64,000 nt of DNA, from contig NZ_JASDCF010000013.1 of assembly GCF_030408035.1 (NCBI RefSeq), forward strand, positions 1 through 64,000, written 5' to 3'. Below the pieces are notes generated by a model, which saw nothing but the letters and a program-made list of their open reading frames with translations, did not search any database and was not told where the DNA came from. Source of the DNA: Psychrobacter sp. APC 3426 (GTDB lineage: Bacteria > Pseudomonadota > Gammaproteobacteria > Pseudomonadales > Moraxellaceae). Both the position numbers and the translations under genes were made by a program. Numbering within the stretch: position 1 is the first letter of the stretch; every line of letters begins with the position of its first letter. Below, piece after piece: positions 1 to 8,734 of the stretch.

Positions 1-212
1 TGGTAAGGCGGCTAATGAAAGCCCGCCGTATCGTTGAAACAGTCATTGGTCAGCTATCAGAACGATTTAATATACAAAAGGTACGAGCAAGAGATTTATG
101 GCATTTGTCTCATCGATTGATTCGTAAGATTCTTTCACACAATCTGTGCTTTGTACTCAACAAAAAACTTGGTAACCCGCCTCTTCAGTTTGATTTGCTT
201 ATTTCAAGTTGA
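1..212 (+). mobile_element. IS982-type transposase, C-terminal end (partial at window edge)
   Basis: The reading frame is open from the first bases of the window to the TGA at 210-212, so this is the tail of a longer gene. The visible residues (ARRIVETVIGQLSERFNI, then RDLWHLSHRLIRKILSH) match my memory of the C-terminus of IS982-family DDE transposases. The element probably ends about 10 bases after the stop, near the GTGGGGT at 215-221. From position 222 the sequence is in frame with the interrupted UPF0114 gene that follows. The left end and most of the transposase lie outside the window, so completeness and activity cannot be judged. Confidence 0.72.
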
Positions 213-221
213 GAGTGGGGT

Positions 222-602
222 GTATTTAGCGCTTCTGTATCAGACGTCATTGTTAATATATTAGTATTAGTCGACCTCTCCTTAGTAGCCAGCTTATTAT
301 TAATTATCATATTTAGTGGTTATGAGATATTTGTCTCAAAAATTGACACTGGTGATCACGTTGATCGACCTAGTTGGATGGGTAAAGTAGATTTTTCTGG
401 TCTAAAACTAAAAGTCATTGGTGCCATCGTCGCTATTTCTGCAATTGATCTTTTAAAATCATTTATGGACATTCCTAATGAATTGAGTAATGGTGAAGCG
501 GACAAGCTCATGTGGAAAGTCATCATTCATATGACTTTCGTAGTGTCTGGCTTATTGTTTGCTATTATGGATAAAGTGGTTGGTGATACTAAAAAACACT
601 GA
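222..602 (+). pseudogene. UPF0114 / YqhA-family membrane protein, 5'-truncated by the IS
   Basis: The longest ATG-started frame is 378-602 (74 aa), but it stays open upstream to the TGA that ends the transposase. Residues encoded from about 240 (LVDLSLVASLL, FSGYEIFVSKID) and the later AISAIDLLKSFMDI and LMWKVIIHMTFVVSGLL are the conserved second half of UPF0114 (TIGR00645) inner-membrane proteins. The family is about 160-180 aa, so roughly the first 50 residues, with the first transmembrane helix, are missing. I infer that insertion of the IS982-type element inactivated the gene. The function of the family is unknown. Confidence 0.72.
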
Positions 603-764
603 TGCCAGAAAGCACTGATATCAGAAAACACTAAGGCTTATTTTTTCCACACACTCTCCATCGTTCTTACATATTTTTTCTTTATCTCTCCTCTATGATC
701 TTCTTTGAACCTACTGACTGTTATATGCACAGTTTTGGAATAAAGATTCATATGAGGCACTCTT

Positions 765-2450
765 ATGCAAAAAACACTATTCACCAAATTGACTATCATC
801 GTGGGGCTCTGCATTATTTTTGTCGTCGGGCTCATGATGTTTCGCACTGTCATCGCTGAACGACAATATTATGCACAATCAGTGGTGAAGGAAATCGCCC
901 AGCAGCACGTCAATCCGCAAGAAGTCATTACCCCTTTCATCATTATTCCAACCACCATAACGCCAGAATGCTCAATAGTAGGCGATACCGATGCCGCTAA
1001 ATGCAAATCCGCTTATTCATCGACGCTAACGGTCTTTGCTAATAAAACTAGCGCCACTCAAGACCTTGAAGTCAGTACGGACACCTATCGACGAGGGATT
1101 TATCATGCCACTAGCTATAACGGCGCGTTAAAATTCGATCAAAGTTATACCATAAATCAAACCCTACAACGCTTAATAGCAGATAACCAGTCGGTGAGTA
1201 ACGACTCAAAAATCCTTAGCACAGCTAACAATAGTACCAATGGCAATGGCAACACAAAAACAGAAAAGACCGATATACACTGGAATGACGCTAAGTTGAT
1301 TATTCCAGTTTCTGATTTGCGCGGTGTGGCAACCTTACCAACAGTAACGATCGACAAGCAAGCCATCAAAGCAACCTATCCGCAGAGTGCCATGCTTAAT
1401 GGCTTAAGCTATGTTGAAGTATCGTTGCCCAACGATGTTTTGAATCGATTAACCACAACGAGCGCAAGCCAGCAAGAAAAAACAAACCTTGTGGCTGAAA
1501 ATCTGAATAGCGAACCACTAAATACGCAAAGTTCTAACATACAAACGCCTATTAGCCAAAACCCAAACCATCAAGACTTAGACGGTCAGCAATCAGATAA
1601 TAGTCGTCATCAAGCGCTTGATATTGTGGTGGACTTGCCTCTCTCAGGTATTAGCACCTTAAATACCGTGCCAACGGGGCAAAACTTTGAGCTATCTATG
1701 CGCAGCAATTGGCATGCCCCAAATTTTATTGGCAGAGCCTTGCCCAATGCTAAAACATTCACCTCAAAAGGCTTTGAGGCCAAATGGCAAAATCAATATC
1801 TAACGGTCGCTAACAATCAAAATTTATCAAAGTGTGTCAGCACTGCCAACAACCAATGTATGGTAGCCAGTAGCGCCGTGCTCGATAGCGCTGACCAAGA
1901 TGATGAGGCTATCACAGCAATAGAAGGCATTGTCACAGCAGAGGGTAATATCGTGTCCAATAGCGACCGAGATGTGCGCTTAAGTAGCTTTGGAGTGAGT
2001 TTCGCGGAGCCAAATGACGTGTATTTACAAACAGAGCGCACGATGAAGTACGCACTGCTATTAATTTTGGTGTCGTTCGGTACATTTTTCTTATTTGAGG
2101 TGATCAAATCCAGCCGTATTCACCCTATCCAATACTTATTGGTCGGTTGTGCACTGCTGTGCTTTTACGTCTTGTTGCTACCGCTGGCCGAGCAAATCGT
2201 CTTTTGGCAAGCCTATGCAGTTGCTGCAAGCGCCTGTGTCGGATTGATTGGTTGGTACACTTATTATGTATTAGATGGTATCAAGCGAGCGGGCATATTT
2301 ACCGCTATATTGGGAAGTCTGTATGCCGCCTTTTATGGCATCTTGACCACAGAAGACCTAAACCTGTTATTGGGTGCTATCTTCTGCTTTGTATTGCTAG
2401 CCTGCGTGATGGTCATGACCCGTAAAATCGACTGGTATAAGATTGCTTAA
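765..2450 (+). CDS. creD: CreD-family inner-membrane protein
   Basis: 561 aa. An N-terminal membrane helix (about residues 8-28) is followed by a large, probably periplasmic domain and four to five helices in the last 130 residues. The tail, with IHPIQYLLVGCALLCFYVLLL, a STEDLNLLLG-like segment (here TTEDLNLLLG) and a final TRKIDWYKI, is the CreD signature. E. coli CreD is about 450 aa. The extra length here is mainly a Ser/Asn/Gln/Thr-rich stretch around residues 140-170 and 225-290 that looks disordered. CreD is regulated by CreBC in enterobacteria and affects envelope integrity and colicin or beta-lactam tolerance. No creB or creC lies nearby. The ATG at 765 follows a GAGGC ribosome site. 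Confidence 0.9.
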   Translation: MQKTLFTKLTIIVGLCIIFVVGLMMFRTVIAERQYYAQSVVKEIAQQHVNPQEVITPFIIIPTTITPECSIVGDTDAAKCKSAYSSTLTVFANKTSATQDLEVSTDTYRRGIYHATSYNGALKFDQSYTINQTLQRLIADNQSVSNDSKILSTANNSTNGNGNTKTEKTDIHWNDAKLIIPVSDLRGVATLPTVTIDKQAIKATYPQSAMLNGLSYVEVSLPNDVLNRLTTTSASQQEKTNLVAENLNSEPLNTQSSNIQTPISQNPNHQDLDGQQSDNSRHQALDIVVDLPLSGISTLNTVPTGQNFELSMRSNWHAPNFIGRALPNAKTFTSKGFEAKWQNQYLTVANNQNLSKCVSTANNQCMVASSAVLDSADQDDEAITAIEGIVTAEGNIVSNSDRDVRLSSFGVSFAEPNDVYLQTERTMKYALLLILVSFGTFFLFEVIKSSRIHPIQYLLVGCALLCFYVLLLPLAEQIVFWQAYAVAASACVGLIGWYTYYVLDGIKRAGIFTAILGSLYAAFYGILTTEDLNLLLGAIFCFVLLACVMVMTRKIDWYKIA

Positions 2451-2889
2451 TATAGGGTCTGTTGAACATTCAGAAATCAGGACTGCTGATTGCTAAAATC
2501 GTCCCAAACCTTTTATCAAATCAGGCGTAAACCGACGATAATGTCGAGACCTTAGCTAGGTTTACAACAACGTTTGGGGTGATTTTAGTATCAGCCTTTC
2601 AGGGCAGGGCTATTTTTTGCCAATACATGGCGAAATTATCTAACCTAGAATGACTAGGCGTCAAAAACTTCACTGCGTATTGTCTAAAAAATAGCTACTG
2701 CCAGTTCCACATTTGAATTTTCAATAGATCCTAGTCGATACTAAATAAAATAGACACACAACATTATGATGCGTGACTGCTACAAATTTTTCTTGCTTGC
2801 TGTACCTACCCAGACAGAGGCTATAAAAAGTTTATATCAGTCACGCTGTATCTTTTTTATATTCACCTGATTAGAGTCGGTTCACTATA
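2451..2889. repeat. Small inverted-repeat element, copy 1 (interrupted by a second element)
   Basis: After removing the inserted block at 2455-2731 and one TA, the sequence reads TATAGTCGATAC then CTAAATAAAATA at the left end, and it ends with GTCGGTTCACTATA at 2876-2889. These ends are inverted relative to each other. They match the ends of the element at 35438-35600, which starts TATAGTCGATCC and ends GGACTCACTATA. Both also share an internal core (CTTGCTTGCTGT, then CAGAGGCT) and an inner inverted repeat (here GCGTGACTG at 2771 and CAGTCACGC at 2838). Own length is about 160 bp. It has no coding capacity and is best described as a MITE-like repeat. Confidence 0.72.
2455..2731. mobile_element. 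277-bp MITE-like element with TA target duplication
   Basis: The left end GGGTCTGTTGAACATTCAG and the reverse complement of the right end, GGATCTATTGAAAATTCAA, form imperfect terminal inverted repeats. TA dinucleotides flank both sides (2453-2454 and 2732-2733). Inside are further paired segments: GCTAAAATCGTCCCAAAC near 2497 with GTTTGGGGTGATTTTAG near 2571, and GGCTATTTTTTG near 2609 with AAAAAATAGC near 2686. No ORF of useful size is present. A TA duplication is typical of IS630/Tc1-type elements, so a non-autonomous derivative of such an IS is the inference. It sits inside the terminal repeat of the surrounding small element. Confidence 0.68.
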
Positions 2890-3101
2890 AGCTCATCTTT
2901 CATCGTCATTTTTCAATCGAATCTATTTATAGGGTATGTTTACATTTAATTTGTCAGTCAGGTTTTTTGGTATTGCACTATACTATCGTCATTACGATAT
3001 AGGGCTAAAGCGATAAGCCGTAGTCATTGTCGTTATTATTATCGTTGTCATTACGACTGCCATTTATTCAAAAAGCCAATTTAACGACTGTAGGGATTAT
3101 T

Positions 3102-3998
3102 TTGAAAGCCACGTTATATACGATTATTGCTTTAATAGCATTTGCCGCGAACTCACTTTTTTGCAGAATGGCGTTAGCTGACGATCATATAGATGCATGG
3201 AGCTTTACCATACTTCGATTACTGAGCGCTGCTGCCTGCTTAGGTATTATCATGACGATTCATGCCTATAGATTACGACAGCAAGTGCCGTCGCCAGATG
3301 CTATTACTTACGGAACCGTTTCTTATGATGCCATCATGAATGATAGGGGTAGTTGGCTAAGTAGCCTCAGCCTCGTCATTTATGCGCTGTGTTTTTCGAT
3401 TGCTTATGTAGAATTAGATACAGGTACTGGCGCACTGATTCTATTTTCGGCAGTACAGCTGACCATGATTGGCTGGGGCATTTATAAAAAGGAGCAGCTG
3501 AGTGCGCTGCAGTGGATCGCTTTTATCGTAGCAGTGGCAGGGTTTGTCTACTTGATGTTGCCTTCAGCAGCAGTGCCTTCGTTATCAGCAGCGATACTGA
3601 TGGCTATTAGCGGTGCTGCTTGGGGTGTTTATAGCATCCGTGGTAAAGCTTGTATATCACCACTTCGAGCCACCGGTTTTAACTTTATTAGAAGTATGGT
3701 GGCAATTCCGGTACTGTTGTTGGCTGCATTAGCTTACTTAGATGATATATCTATAACAGGGGTTTTACTGGCCTGTGCGTCAGGCGCGATTGCATCAGGA
3801 ATGGGCTACAGTATTTGGTACATGGCAATGCCGTTGTTGAAAAATACCCAAGCAGCGGTCGTACAACTTTGTGTTCCTGTACTTGCTGCTATCATGGGTG
3901 TGATATTTTTATCTGAAACCTTAAGCGCACCATTCATCATAGCTAGTGCCGTCATTTTGGGTGCTGTCACGGTGTTTCTCATGAATAAAAAAATATAG
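3102..3998 (+). CDS. EamA/DMT-family transporter
   Basis: About 298 aa with ten predicted hydrophobic segments, the fold of the drug/metabolite transporter superfamily. Two EamA repeats are apparent, the second with GAAWGVYSIRGK and the tail VFLSET-like segment (here IFLSETLSAPFIIASAVILG). The frame extends upstream to a TTG at 3027. I prefer the TTG at 3102 because TAGGG lies seven bases ahead of it and the protein then begins MKATLYTIIALIAFAANSL, as close relatives do. The substrate cannot be read from the sequence; family members export amino acids or metabolites. Upstream are only the small repeat elements. Confidence 0.85.
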   Translation: MKATLYTIIALIAFAANSLFCRMALADDHIDAWSFTILRLLSAAACLGIIMTIHAYRLRQQVPSPDAITYGTVSYDAIMNDRGSWLSSLSLVIYALCFSIAYVELDTGTGALILFSAVQLTMIGWGIYKKEQLSALQWIAFIVAVAGFVYLMLPSAAVPSLSAAILMAISGAAWGVYSIRGKACISPLRATGFNFIRSMVAIPVLLLAALAYLDDISITGVLLACASGAIASGMGYSIWYMAMPLLKNTQAAVVQLCVPVLAAIMGVIFLSETLSAPFIIASAVILGAVTVFLMNKKI

Positions 3999-4156
3999 CC
4001 GTGATTTATTTTCACTTAATGTTACGTGCAGTCATCGAAAAGGTAACAAGACAATTCGAAAACTGTCCTATCATACATTCTTGTTTTTAGAACAATAAAA
4101 AATATGGTTTATTTATCAATTAACCATTCATGCATCTTTCAAAACTGAGGAATATT

Positions 4157-4534
4157 ATGAAAAAATTATTAGCCGTAGCCCCTTTCGCTGTACTACTAGC
4201 CGCTTGTGCGACTAACGCGCCAACTACTACAGGTCCAACTCCAACGACCGCTGCTAAGCCAGTGGTTCAGTCGTTCACTTGTGAAGACAACGGTATGATT
4301 ACTGCTGCATATACTGCTAATGGTCAAGCTGTCAACGCTAACGTTACTCTACCTAAAGTGGGCTTAAAAGACGCAAAAATCACTATGGAACAGGCTGTAT
4401 CAGGTTCTGGCGCTCGCTATGTAAACAATGTGAACCCTAAGACTACTTATGATTGGCATACTAAAGCTGATTATGGCATCATGACTATTACATCAGACAA
4501 CGGTCAACAGTACCAAGTTAATTGCCAACTATAA
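4157..4534 (+). CDS. Small secreted lipoprotein, function unknown
   Basis: 125 aa from the ATG at 4157, preceded by GAGG eight bases upstream; an earlier ATG at 4130 lacks such a site. Residues 1-17 form a signal peptide ending in the lipobox LAAC, so Cys18 should be lipidated. A short Thr/Pro-rich linker follows. Then comes a compact domain with FTCEDNGMITAAY near its start and YQVNCQL at its end; the two cysteines could form a disulfide. The pattern resembles MliC-like or other small periplasmic lipoprotein domains, but I cannot assign it. A strong terminator follows directly. Confidence 0.75.
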   Translation: MKKLLAVAPFAVLLAACATNAPTTTGPTPTTAAKPVVQSFTCEDNGMITAAYTANGQAVNANVTLPKVGLKDAKITMEQAVSGSGARYVNNVNPKTTYDWHTKADYGIMTITSDNGQQYQVNCQL

Positions 4535-4585
4535 TAGATTGGTTTGAGTAAAACCTTTACTCTTAACCAAAGTCGACCCATAGTA

Positions 4586-4621
4586 AAAGAGCCAGTAGTC
4601 GAACTACTGGCTCTTTTTTTT
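4586..4621 (+). terminator. Intrinsic terminator after the lipoprotein gene
   Basis: A 14-base stem, AAGAGCCAGTAGT pairing with ACTACTGGCTCTT around a short loop, is followed by eight T residues. Confidence 0.88.
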
Positions 4622-4665
4622 CATTAATAAGCCATGCGTAATCTTAAGGTTATGACACTTTGAAT

Positions 4666-4706
4666 AAATAAAAAATTGCTTGAGTACTCTGCGTACCCAA
4701 GCAATT
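4666..4706 (-). terminator. Intrinsic terminator for ohr
   Basis: AATTGCTTGAGTAC (4674-4687) pairs with GTACCCAAGCAATT (4693-4706). Read on the minus strand the hairpin runs into a T tract. It lies about 90 bases beyond the ohr stop codon. Confidence 0.7.
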
Positions 4707-4793
4707 AAAAGTGATGTTGTTTTTATATTTTTTATAGCTATCAAATAGCTCTTAGATATCACCTATAAATATTAATGGAAGCACTAACGATGC

Positions 4794-5207
4794 TTAAACA
4801 ACGGTCACATGCAGGCGTGCGTCAACGTTACCACGCGTGGCGTTAGAGTAAGGACATACTTTATGAGCAGCTTCAATTAATTCTTGCGCTTGCGTTTCAT
4901 CAATGCCAGATACTTCGACATAGATATCTAAATCTAAGTTATAGCTGCCATCAGGTTTCATACCAATGCCGACTTGAGCAGAGGTTTTCGATGAGTTGAT
5001 TGGCAGTTTCATTTGTTGCGCGGTCAAGTTCAAAGCACTGTCAAAACAAGCCGCAAAACCCATCGCAAAAAGCTGTTCTGGATTCACGCCTTCTTTACCT
5101 TCTTCTTGAAAAGATACCAAATCAAAGCCTAATGAACCGTCATCAAGTTCGGTGTGTCCAGAACGACCACCCGTTGCGGTTGCGCGAGTTTTATAAAATA
5201 TTTTCAT
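4794..5207 (-). CDS. ohr: Organic hydroperoxide resistance protein (Ohr/OsmC family)
   Basis: 137 aa, the usual length for Ohr. This cytoplasmic thiol peroxidase reduces organic and lipid hydroperoxides, with electrons from lipoylated proteins in characterised members. The two catalytic cysteines are in place: Cys54 in GFAACFDSAL and Cys118 in HKVCPYSNATRGN. The N-terminal YKTRATATGGRSG is also typical. AAGGAATAAACA precedes the ATG. It is transcribed away from an AraC-family regulator rather than next to the usual MarR-type OhrR. The 190-bp shared upstream region would hold both promoters. Confidence 0.93.
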   Translation of the reverse strand: MKIFYKTRATATGGRSGHTELDDGSLGFDLVSFQEEGKEGVNPEQLFAMGFAACFDSALNLTAQQMKLPINSSKTSAQVGIGMKPDGSYNLDLDIYVEVSGIDETQAQELIEAAHKVCPYSNATRGNVDARLHVTVV

Positions 5208-5396
5208 TGTTTATTCCTTATTTATCTCTTATATGGGTTATGGGTCTTACTCGCTATTGCTAGCAATGAGGCTTGGTAACTCTCAATAGAGCTAGTATAA
5301 GAGCATGCCAAATAAACTGTTAGAATATTACTCCAAAACTCTTGCCTAATCCTATAAACATCCATGCTATCAAGCAATTCAAAATAAGCGAACATA

Positions 5397-6254
5397 ATGA
5401 ATCAATCAATCATTGAGCAACTACTTTCAATATTGCCTAAAAACAAAACTATCGAATCTGCTATTCCAGGTTTGTTTTTCTACTGTGCGGACAAACCCAG
5501 CAAAGCCGTCAGCTATATCCAAGAACCAAGTATTTGCATTGTCTTACAAGGCGAGCGCGAGATTTACTTAGGTACAGACTGCCAAAAGTTTGACAATAGC
5601 AATCTGATGTTCTGTCCAGTCGATATTCCTTTAAATATGCATGTCAGAAATGCTTCGATAGAAGACCCTGTCATCGTCCTGTCTATGAAGCTAAACTTAG
5701 CGATGATTAGTGAGGTGTTAGCAAAAATACCGCCTACACAACAGAATACTAATGGTCATTTAGGGATAAAGTGGCAATTAGATGATGCCATACTAATGGC
5801 GTTTGAACGGCTGATTGACTTGCTCAATTATCCAAATGATATAGAGTTTCTCTCTTTATTAATCCAGCAGGAGATTTACTACCGTTTGCTCACCGCACAG
5901 CAAGGCTACAAGCTGCGGCAACTGGTGGTCAACGGCAGTCACACGCATCGCATCACTCAAGCAACCGATTGGATTAAATCCCATTTAAGTGAACTGATTA
6001 TCATAGAAGAATTGGCCAGTCGCTGCGGTATGAGTGTCTCGGGGTTTCATCATCACTTCAAAGAGATTACTCAGTTAAGTCCACTACAGTATCAAAAGAG
6101 TTTGCGACTCATGGAAGCACGACGACTGATACAGTCAAATGACCTGCAGGTATCGCAAATCGCCATGCAGGTAGGCTATGAAAGTCCCAGTCAGTTCAGC
6201 CGAGAGTATAAACGGCTATTTGGAGTTAGTCCTAGCAAGGAGCTAAGTGAATAG
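5397..6254 (+). CDS. AraC-family transcriptional regulator
   Basis: 285 aa. The first 170 residues form an AraC N-terminal sensing domain (CIVLQGEREIYLG, then SNLMFCPVDIPLNM, typical of PF06719). The last 100 residues are a double helix-turn-helix: IEELASRCGMSVSGFHHHFK and VSQIAMQVGYESPSQFSREY, ending FGVSPSKE. The closest well-known type is YqhC-like, which senses aldehydes and controls a nearby reductase. It diverges from ohr, so control of ohr or of itself is possible, but this is inferred from position only. Confidence 0.88.
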   Translation: MNQSIIEQLLSILPKNKTIESAIPGLFFYCADKPSKAVSYIQEPSICIVLQGEREIYLGTDCQKFDNSNLMFCPVDIPLNMHVRNASIEDPVIVLSMKLNLAMISEVLAKIPPTQQNTNGHLGIKWQLDDAILMAFERLIDLLNYPNDIEFLSLLIQQEIYYRLLTAQQGYKLRQLVVNGSHTHRITQATDWIKSHLSELIIIEELASRCGMSVSGFHHHFKEITQLSPLQYQKSLRLMEARRLIQSNDLQVSQIAMQVGYESPSQFSREYKRLFGVSPSKELSE

Positions 6255-6375
6255 CCCGCTCACTATTTATCTCCATAGCACGATGCATTCACTGTATTAT
6301 CAAAACTGACAGTGATGTCGATCAAGTAGCGTCTCTCAATTAACAGGTATAAATCAATATTTATAAGGAACTATC

Positions 6376-7164
6376 GTGCAGCCATTACGACAGTTTAAGG
6401 ATTATTTACATGACAGACCTGAACCTACAGGCATAGACATTGTCTGCGGTCTGAAGCACTTTTCTATCATTACTTATGCCGTACCAGCAGTCAGATTTGA
6501 GGGGCTATTTCCAGATAGATTCAGGCTCGATACGGTGATAATTGATGGTGAGGAAAAAGGACTGATTTCTGTTGTACCTTTCATAGATGTCGACTTTACC
6601 TCAGCTGTTTATGCATTTCCATCTTTTACGATGGGACAGACCAATTATCGCATCTATATTATAGATACAGAGACTGATGAACGTTGTGTATGGTTTTTGG
6701 GCACGACTTTAGACTCTTGGACCCTAGCCGTGCCAAGATATTTATGGAGTCTGCCTTGGTATAGCGCAAAAATGACATTTGATTGTCAGTTTGACGCAGT
6801 CACTGGCAGGTACACTAAGTATACGGTTGATGCGAAATCAAAATGGGCGGCGGCGTCAGTCTCTTTGGCACAACATTCAGAAGAGGCTTTTTCGTTTCCT
6901 GGTTTTCCTAATGTTGAGTCAGCGCTGGTCTATCTGACCCATCCGCTAGCAGGATTTTATCATCGCCGTGATGGCAAGCTTGGTACTTATCGCGTTTGGC
7001 ATAAAAAACTAGACGTACAGCCAGCCTCTCTCATTTCTGCGAAATTTTCCCTATTATCAAACTTAGGCATTGTCACCACTGCAGAGCAAAATCACCCTTA
7101 CAGCGTACTGATTGAGCCTTTAAATAGGTTTACCATATATTTACCGCCAAAAGTCATCGACTAA
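6376..7164 (+). CDS. DUF2071 (YqjF/COG3361-like) protein
   Basis: 262 aa from a GTG at 6376 with AAGGA six bases upstream. Features such as PAVRFEGLFPDRF, the LISVVPFIDVDF block and the late HPLAGFYHRRDGKLGTYRVWH fit the DUF2071 family, which resembles the acetoacetate decarboxylase fold. No signal peptide or membrane helix is seen. Catalytic residues are not established for the family, so I assign no reaction. It faces the methyltransferase gene with a 27-base gap between stop codons. Confidence 0.7.
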   Translation: MQPLRQFKDYLHDRPEPTGIDIVCGLKHFSIITYAVPAVRFEGLFPDRFRLDTVIIDGEEKGLISVVPFIDVDFTSAVYAFPSFTMGQTNYRIYIIDTETDERCVWFLGTTLDSWTLAVPRYLWSLPWYSAKMTFDCQFDAVTGRYTKYTVDAKSKWAAASVSLAQHSEEAFSFPGFPNVESALVYLTHPLAGFYHRRDGKLGTYRVWHKKLDVQPASLISAKFSLLSNLGIVTTAEQNHPYSVLIEPLNRFTIYLPPKVID

Positions 7165-7191
7165 CTCTTAACCCACAGTCTAGTTGCTGAG

Positions 7192-7791
7192 TTATTTTTT
7201 CTTACCAACGAACTGCACGACAGCACTCAAACCATGATGCCCTGTCCCTTCAGATATCATGCGGTGCTGTTCAACGCCGACAGTTTCTGTGAGGGCTACC
7301 AGTTCTGTGCGTAATTGGCTCAGCGACATAAGCATCTGCTGCTGTGAGGCAGGCGGCCCACCGACACTGTCCATTGTCGTTTGCTCATAGGTATAAGCCT
7401 CTAGAATGAACGCGCCATTTGGCTTTAGAGCGGACGCAACCTGTGTATGTACACGCTGACGAGTAGCCTCTGGCGTATGCGCCCAAATAGAGACAATACC
7501 ATCCCACTGCTCATTGCCAAACTCATAATCTGCCAAGTCTGCAACTTGCGTTTGGATATCGACCCCTTTTTCAGCAGCTAGCTTTAAGGCTTTATTCAAG
7601 CCAATATCAGACAAATCTATCGCTGTTACTTGATAGCCTTGCTCAGCTAAAAACACCGCATTCCTACCCTCGCCTTCTGCCAAACAAAGCACTCGTCCGC
7701 CTGCTGGAATCTGCCGAAACTGTTCCTTTAGGAATTCATTTGCTTCGGTACCATAGACAAATTCTGAATTACTGTAGCGTTCATTCCACAT
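7192..7791 (-). CDS. Class I SAM-dependent methyltransferase (TehB-like)
   Basis: 199 aa. SAM-binding motif I is VLCLAEGEGRNAVFLAEQG, followed by the acidic motif II in VTAIDLSDIGL and the AD..DYEF loop. The E-G-E-G-R-N variant and the size fit the small methyltransferase group annotated as TehB-like or thiopurine-methyltransferase-like. The substrate is unknown. AAGGAACTATT precedes the ATG. Confidence 0.8.
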   Translation of the reverse strand: MWNERYSNSEFVYGTEANEFLKEQFRQIPAGGRVLCLAEGEGRNAVFLAEQGYQVTAIDLSDIGLNKALKLAAEKGVDIQTQVADLADYEFGNEQWDGIVSIWAHTPEATRQRVHTQVASALKPNGAFILEAYTYEQTTMDSVGGPPASQQQMLMSLSQLRTELVALTETVGVEQHRMISEGTGHHGLSAVVQFVGKKK

Positions 7792-8082
7792 AATAGTTCC
7801 TTATGATTCTTTTAAAGTTTATTTCCCAAAGTTGCTCTTTCAAAACTGCTATCTGAACACTTTTCTTTCAGAACCTCCTCTCAGATATATTTTCCAAATT
7901 ATCAATCAAAAGAGTTATTAAAATTTGAACTTAGGCTATGTTTACTTCCACTCAAATAAGAAAGTGATTGACTTTAACCATATATTCAATATATAACATA
8001 TAGTATATATTCATTATTTTAAAACTATTAGCATGCTCGTTTTTCCATGTCTCATCGCAAGAACACTTGAGGAGAATCTACT

Positions 8083-8412
8083 ATGATTCGTTTAAGCTAC
8101 ACTCTCAAATGCTGGGCATTAGGCATCACCTATTTCATCGCCTTTTATTTCACAGTACTGATCAGTGACCCAGGTTTTAACAAATACATCTATATGTTGG
8201 CACTGAGTACCTTGCTATTTCCCATTGCGAAGCGTGCAGTTGACGTAATGACGGACTTTTTTGCACCCAACACCATTCTGTTTAATGGACTATTATCATC
8301 ATTGCTCATCAATATTGTGATTTGGATCCTAACTCCATTCATCGTAGCACTGTCAATCATTGCTTTTATACTGTACAGCATGGGTGTGCTAACAGAAAAC
8401 ATCAGTCATTAA
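8083..8412 (+). CDS. Small integral membrane protein, unknown
   Basis: 109 aa with three to four hydrophobic helices (about residues 10-28, 33-50, 64-80 and 82-100) and few charged residues. A clear GAGGAG site precedes the ATG and a terminator overlaps the stop, so it looks like a true single-gene unit. I recognise no family. Confidence 0.68.
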   Translation: MIRLSYTLKCWALGITYFIAFYFTVLISDPGFNKYIYMLALSTLLFPIAKRAVDVMTDFFAPNTILFNGLLSSLLINIVIWILTPFIVALSIIAFILYSMGVLTENISH

Positions 8413-8438
8413 GTTGCTCTAAGCAGCTGTCTTTTTTA
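8412..8438 (+). terminator. Terminator overlapping the stop of the small membrane-protein gene
   Basis: AGTTGCT (8412-8418) pairs with AGCAGCT (8422-8428), followed by GTCTTTTTT. The stem starts within the TAA stop codon. Confidence 0.65.
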
Positions 8439-8734
8439 TTCATTTGCTTGTTAAATCATTATATCTTAGGGCAAAGGTAGCATAACAAGGTTACTTTTGC
8501 CCTTGTTGGTTAATAACACTGTCTGACCTGTTTTAGCGCCACCAATGATAACCAATTATTTTTATTTGTTTATATATAGTGCAATAAATATTCATTATTA
8601 ATAATGATATAAAAGGCATATTCTGTAATGTTGTCCATAATGATTCACATATGTGGTATAAATACCGTTCATTTTTATAAAGACAAAGGTTATTCACATC
8701 TGAATCAGACACTTTATTGAAGGAGTTTTATTGA
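8439..8734. other. aspA upstream region with a long hairpin
   Basis: About 300 bp without a gene. At 8468-8503, AGGGCAAAGGTAGC pairs with GTTACTTTTGCCCTT around an eight-base loop. No U-rich tail follows, so it is not a standard terminator. The rest is AT-rich and presumably holds the aspA promoter; AAGGAG lies nine to ten bases ahead of the aspA ATG. Confidence 0.5.
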
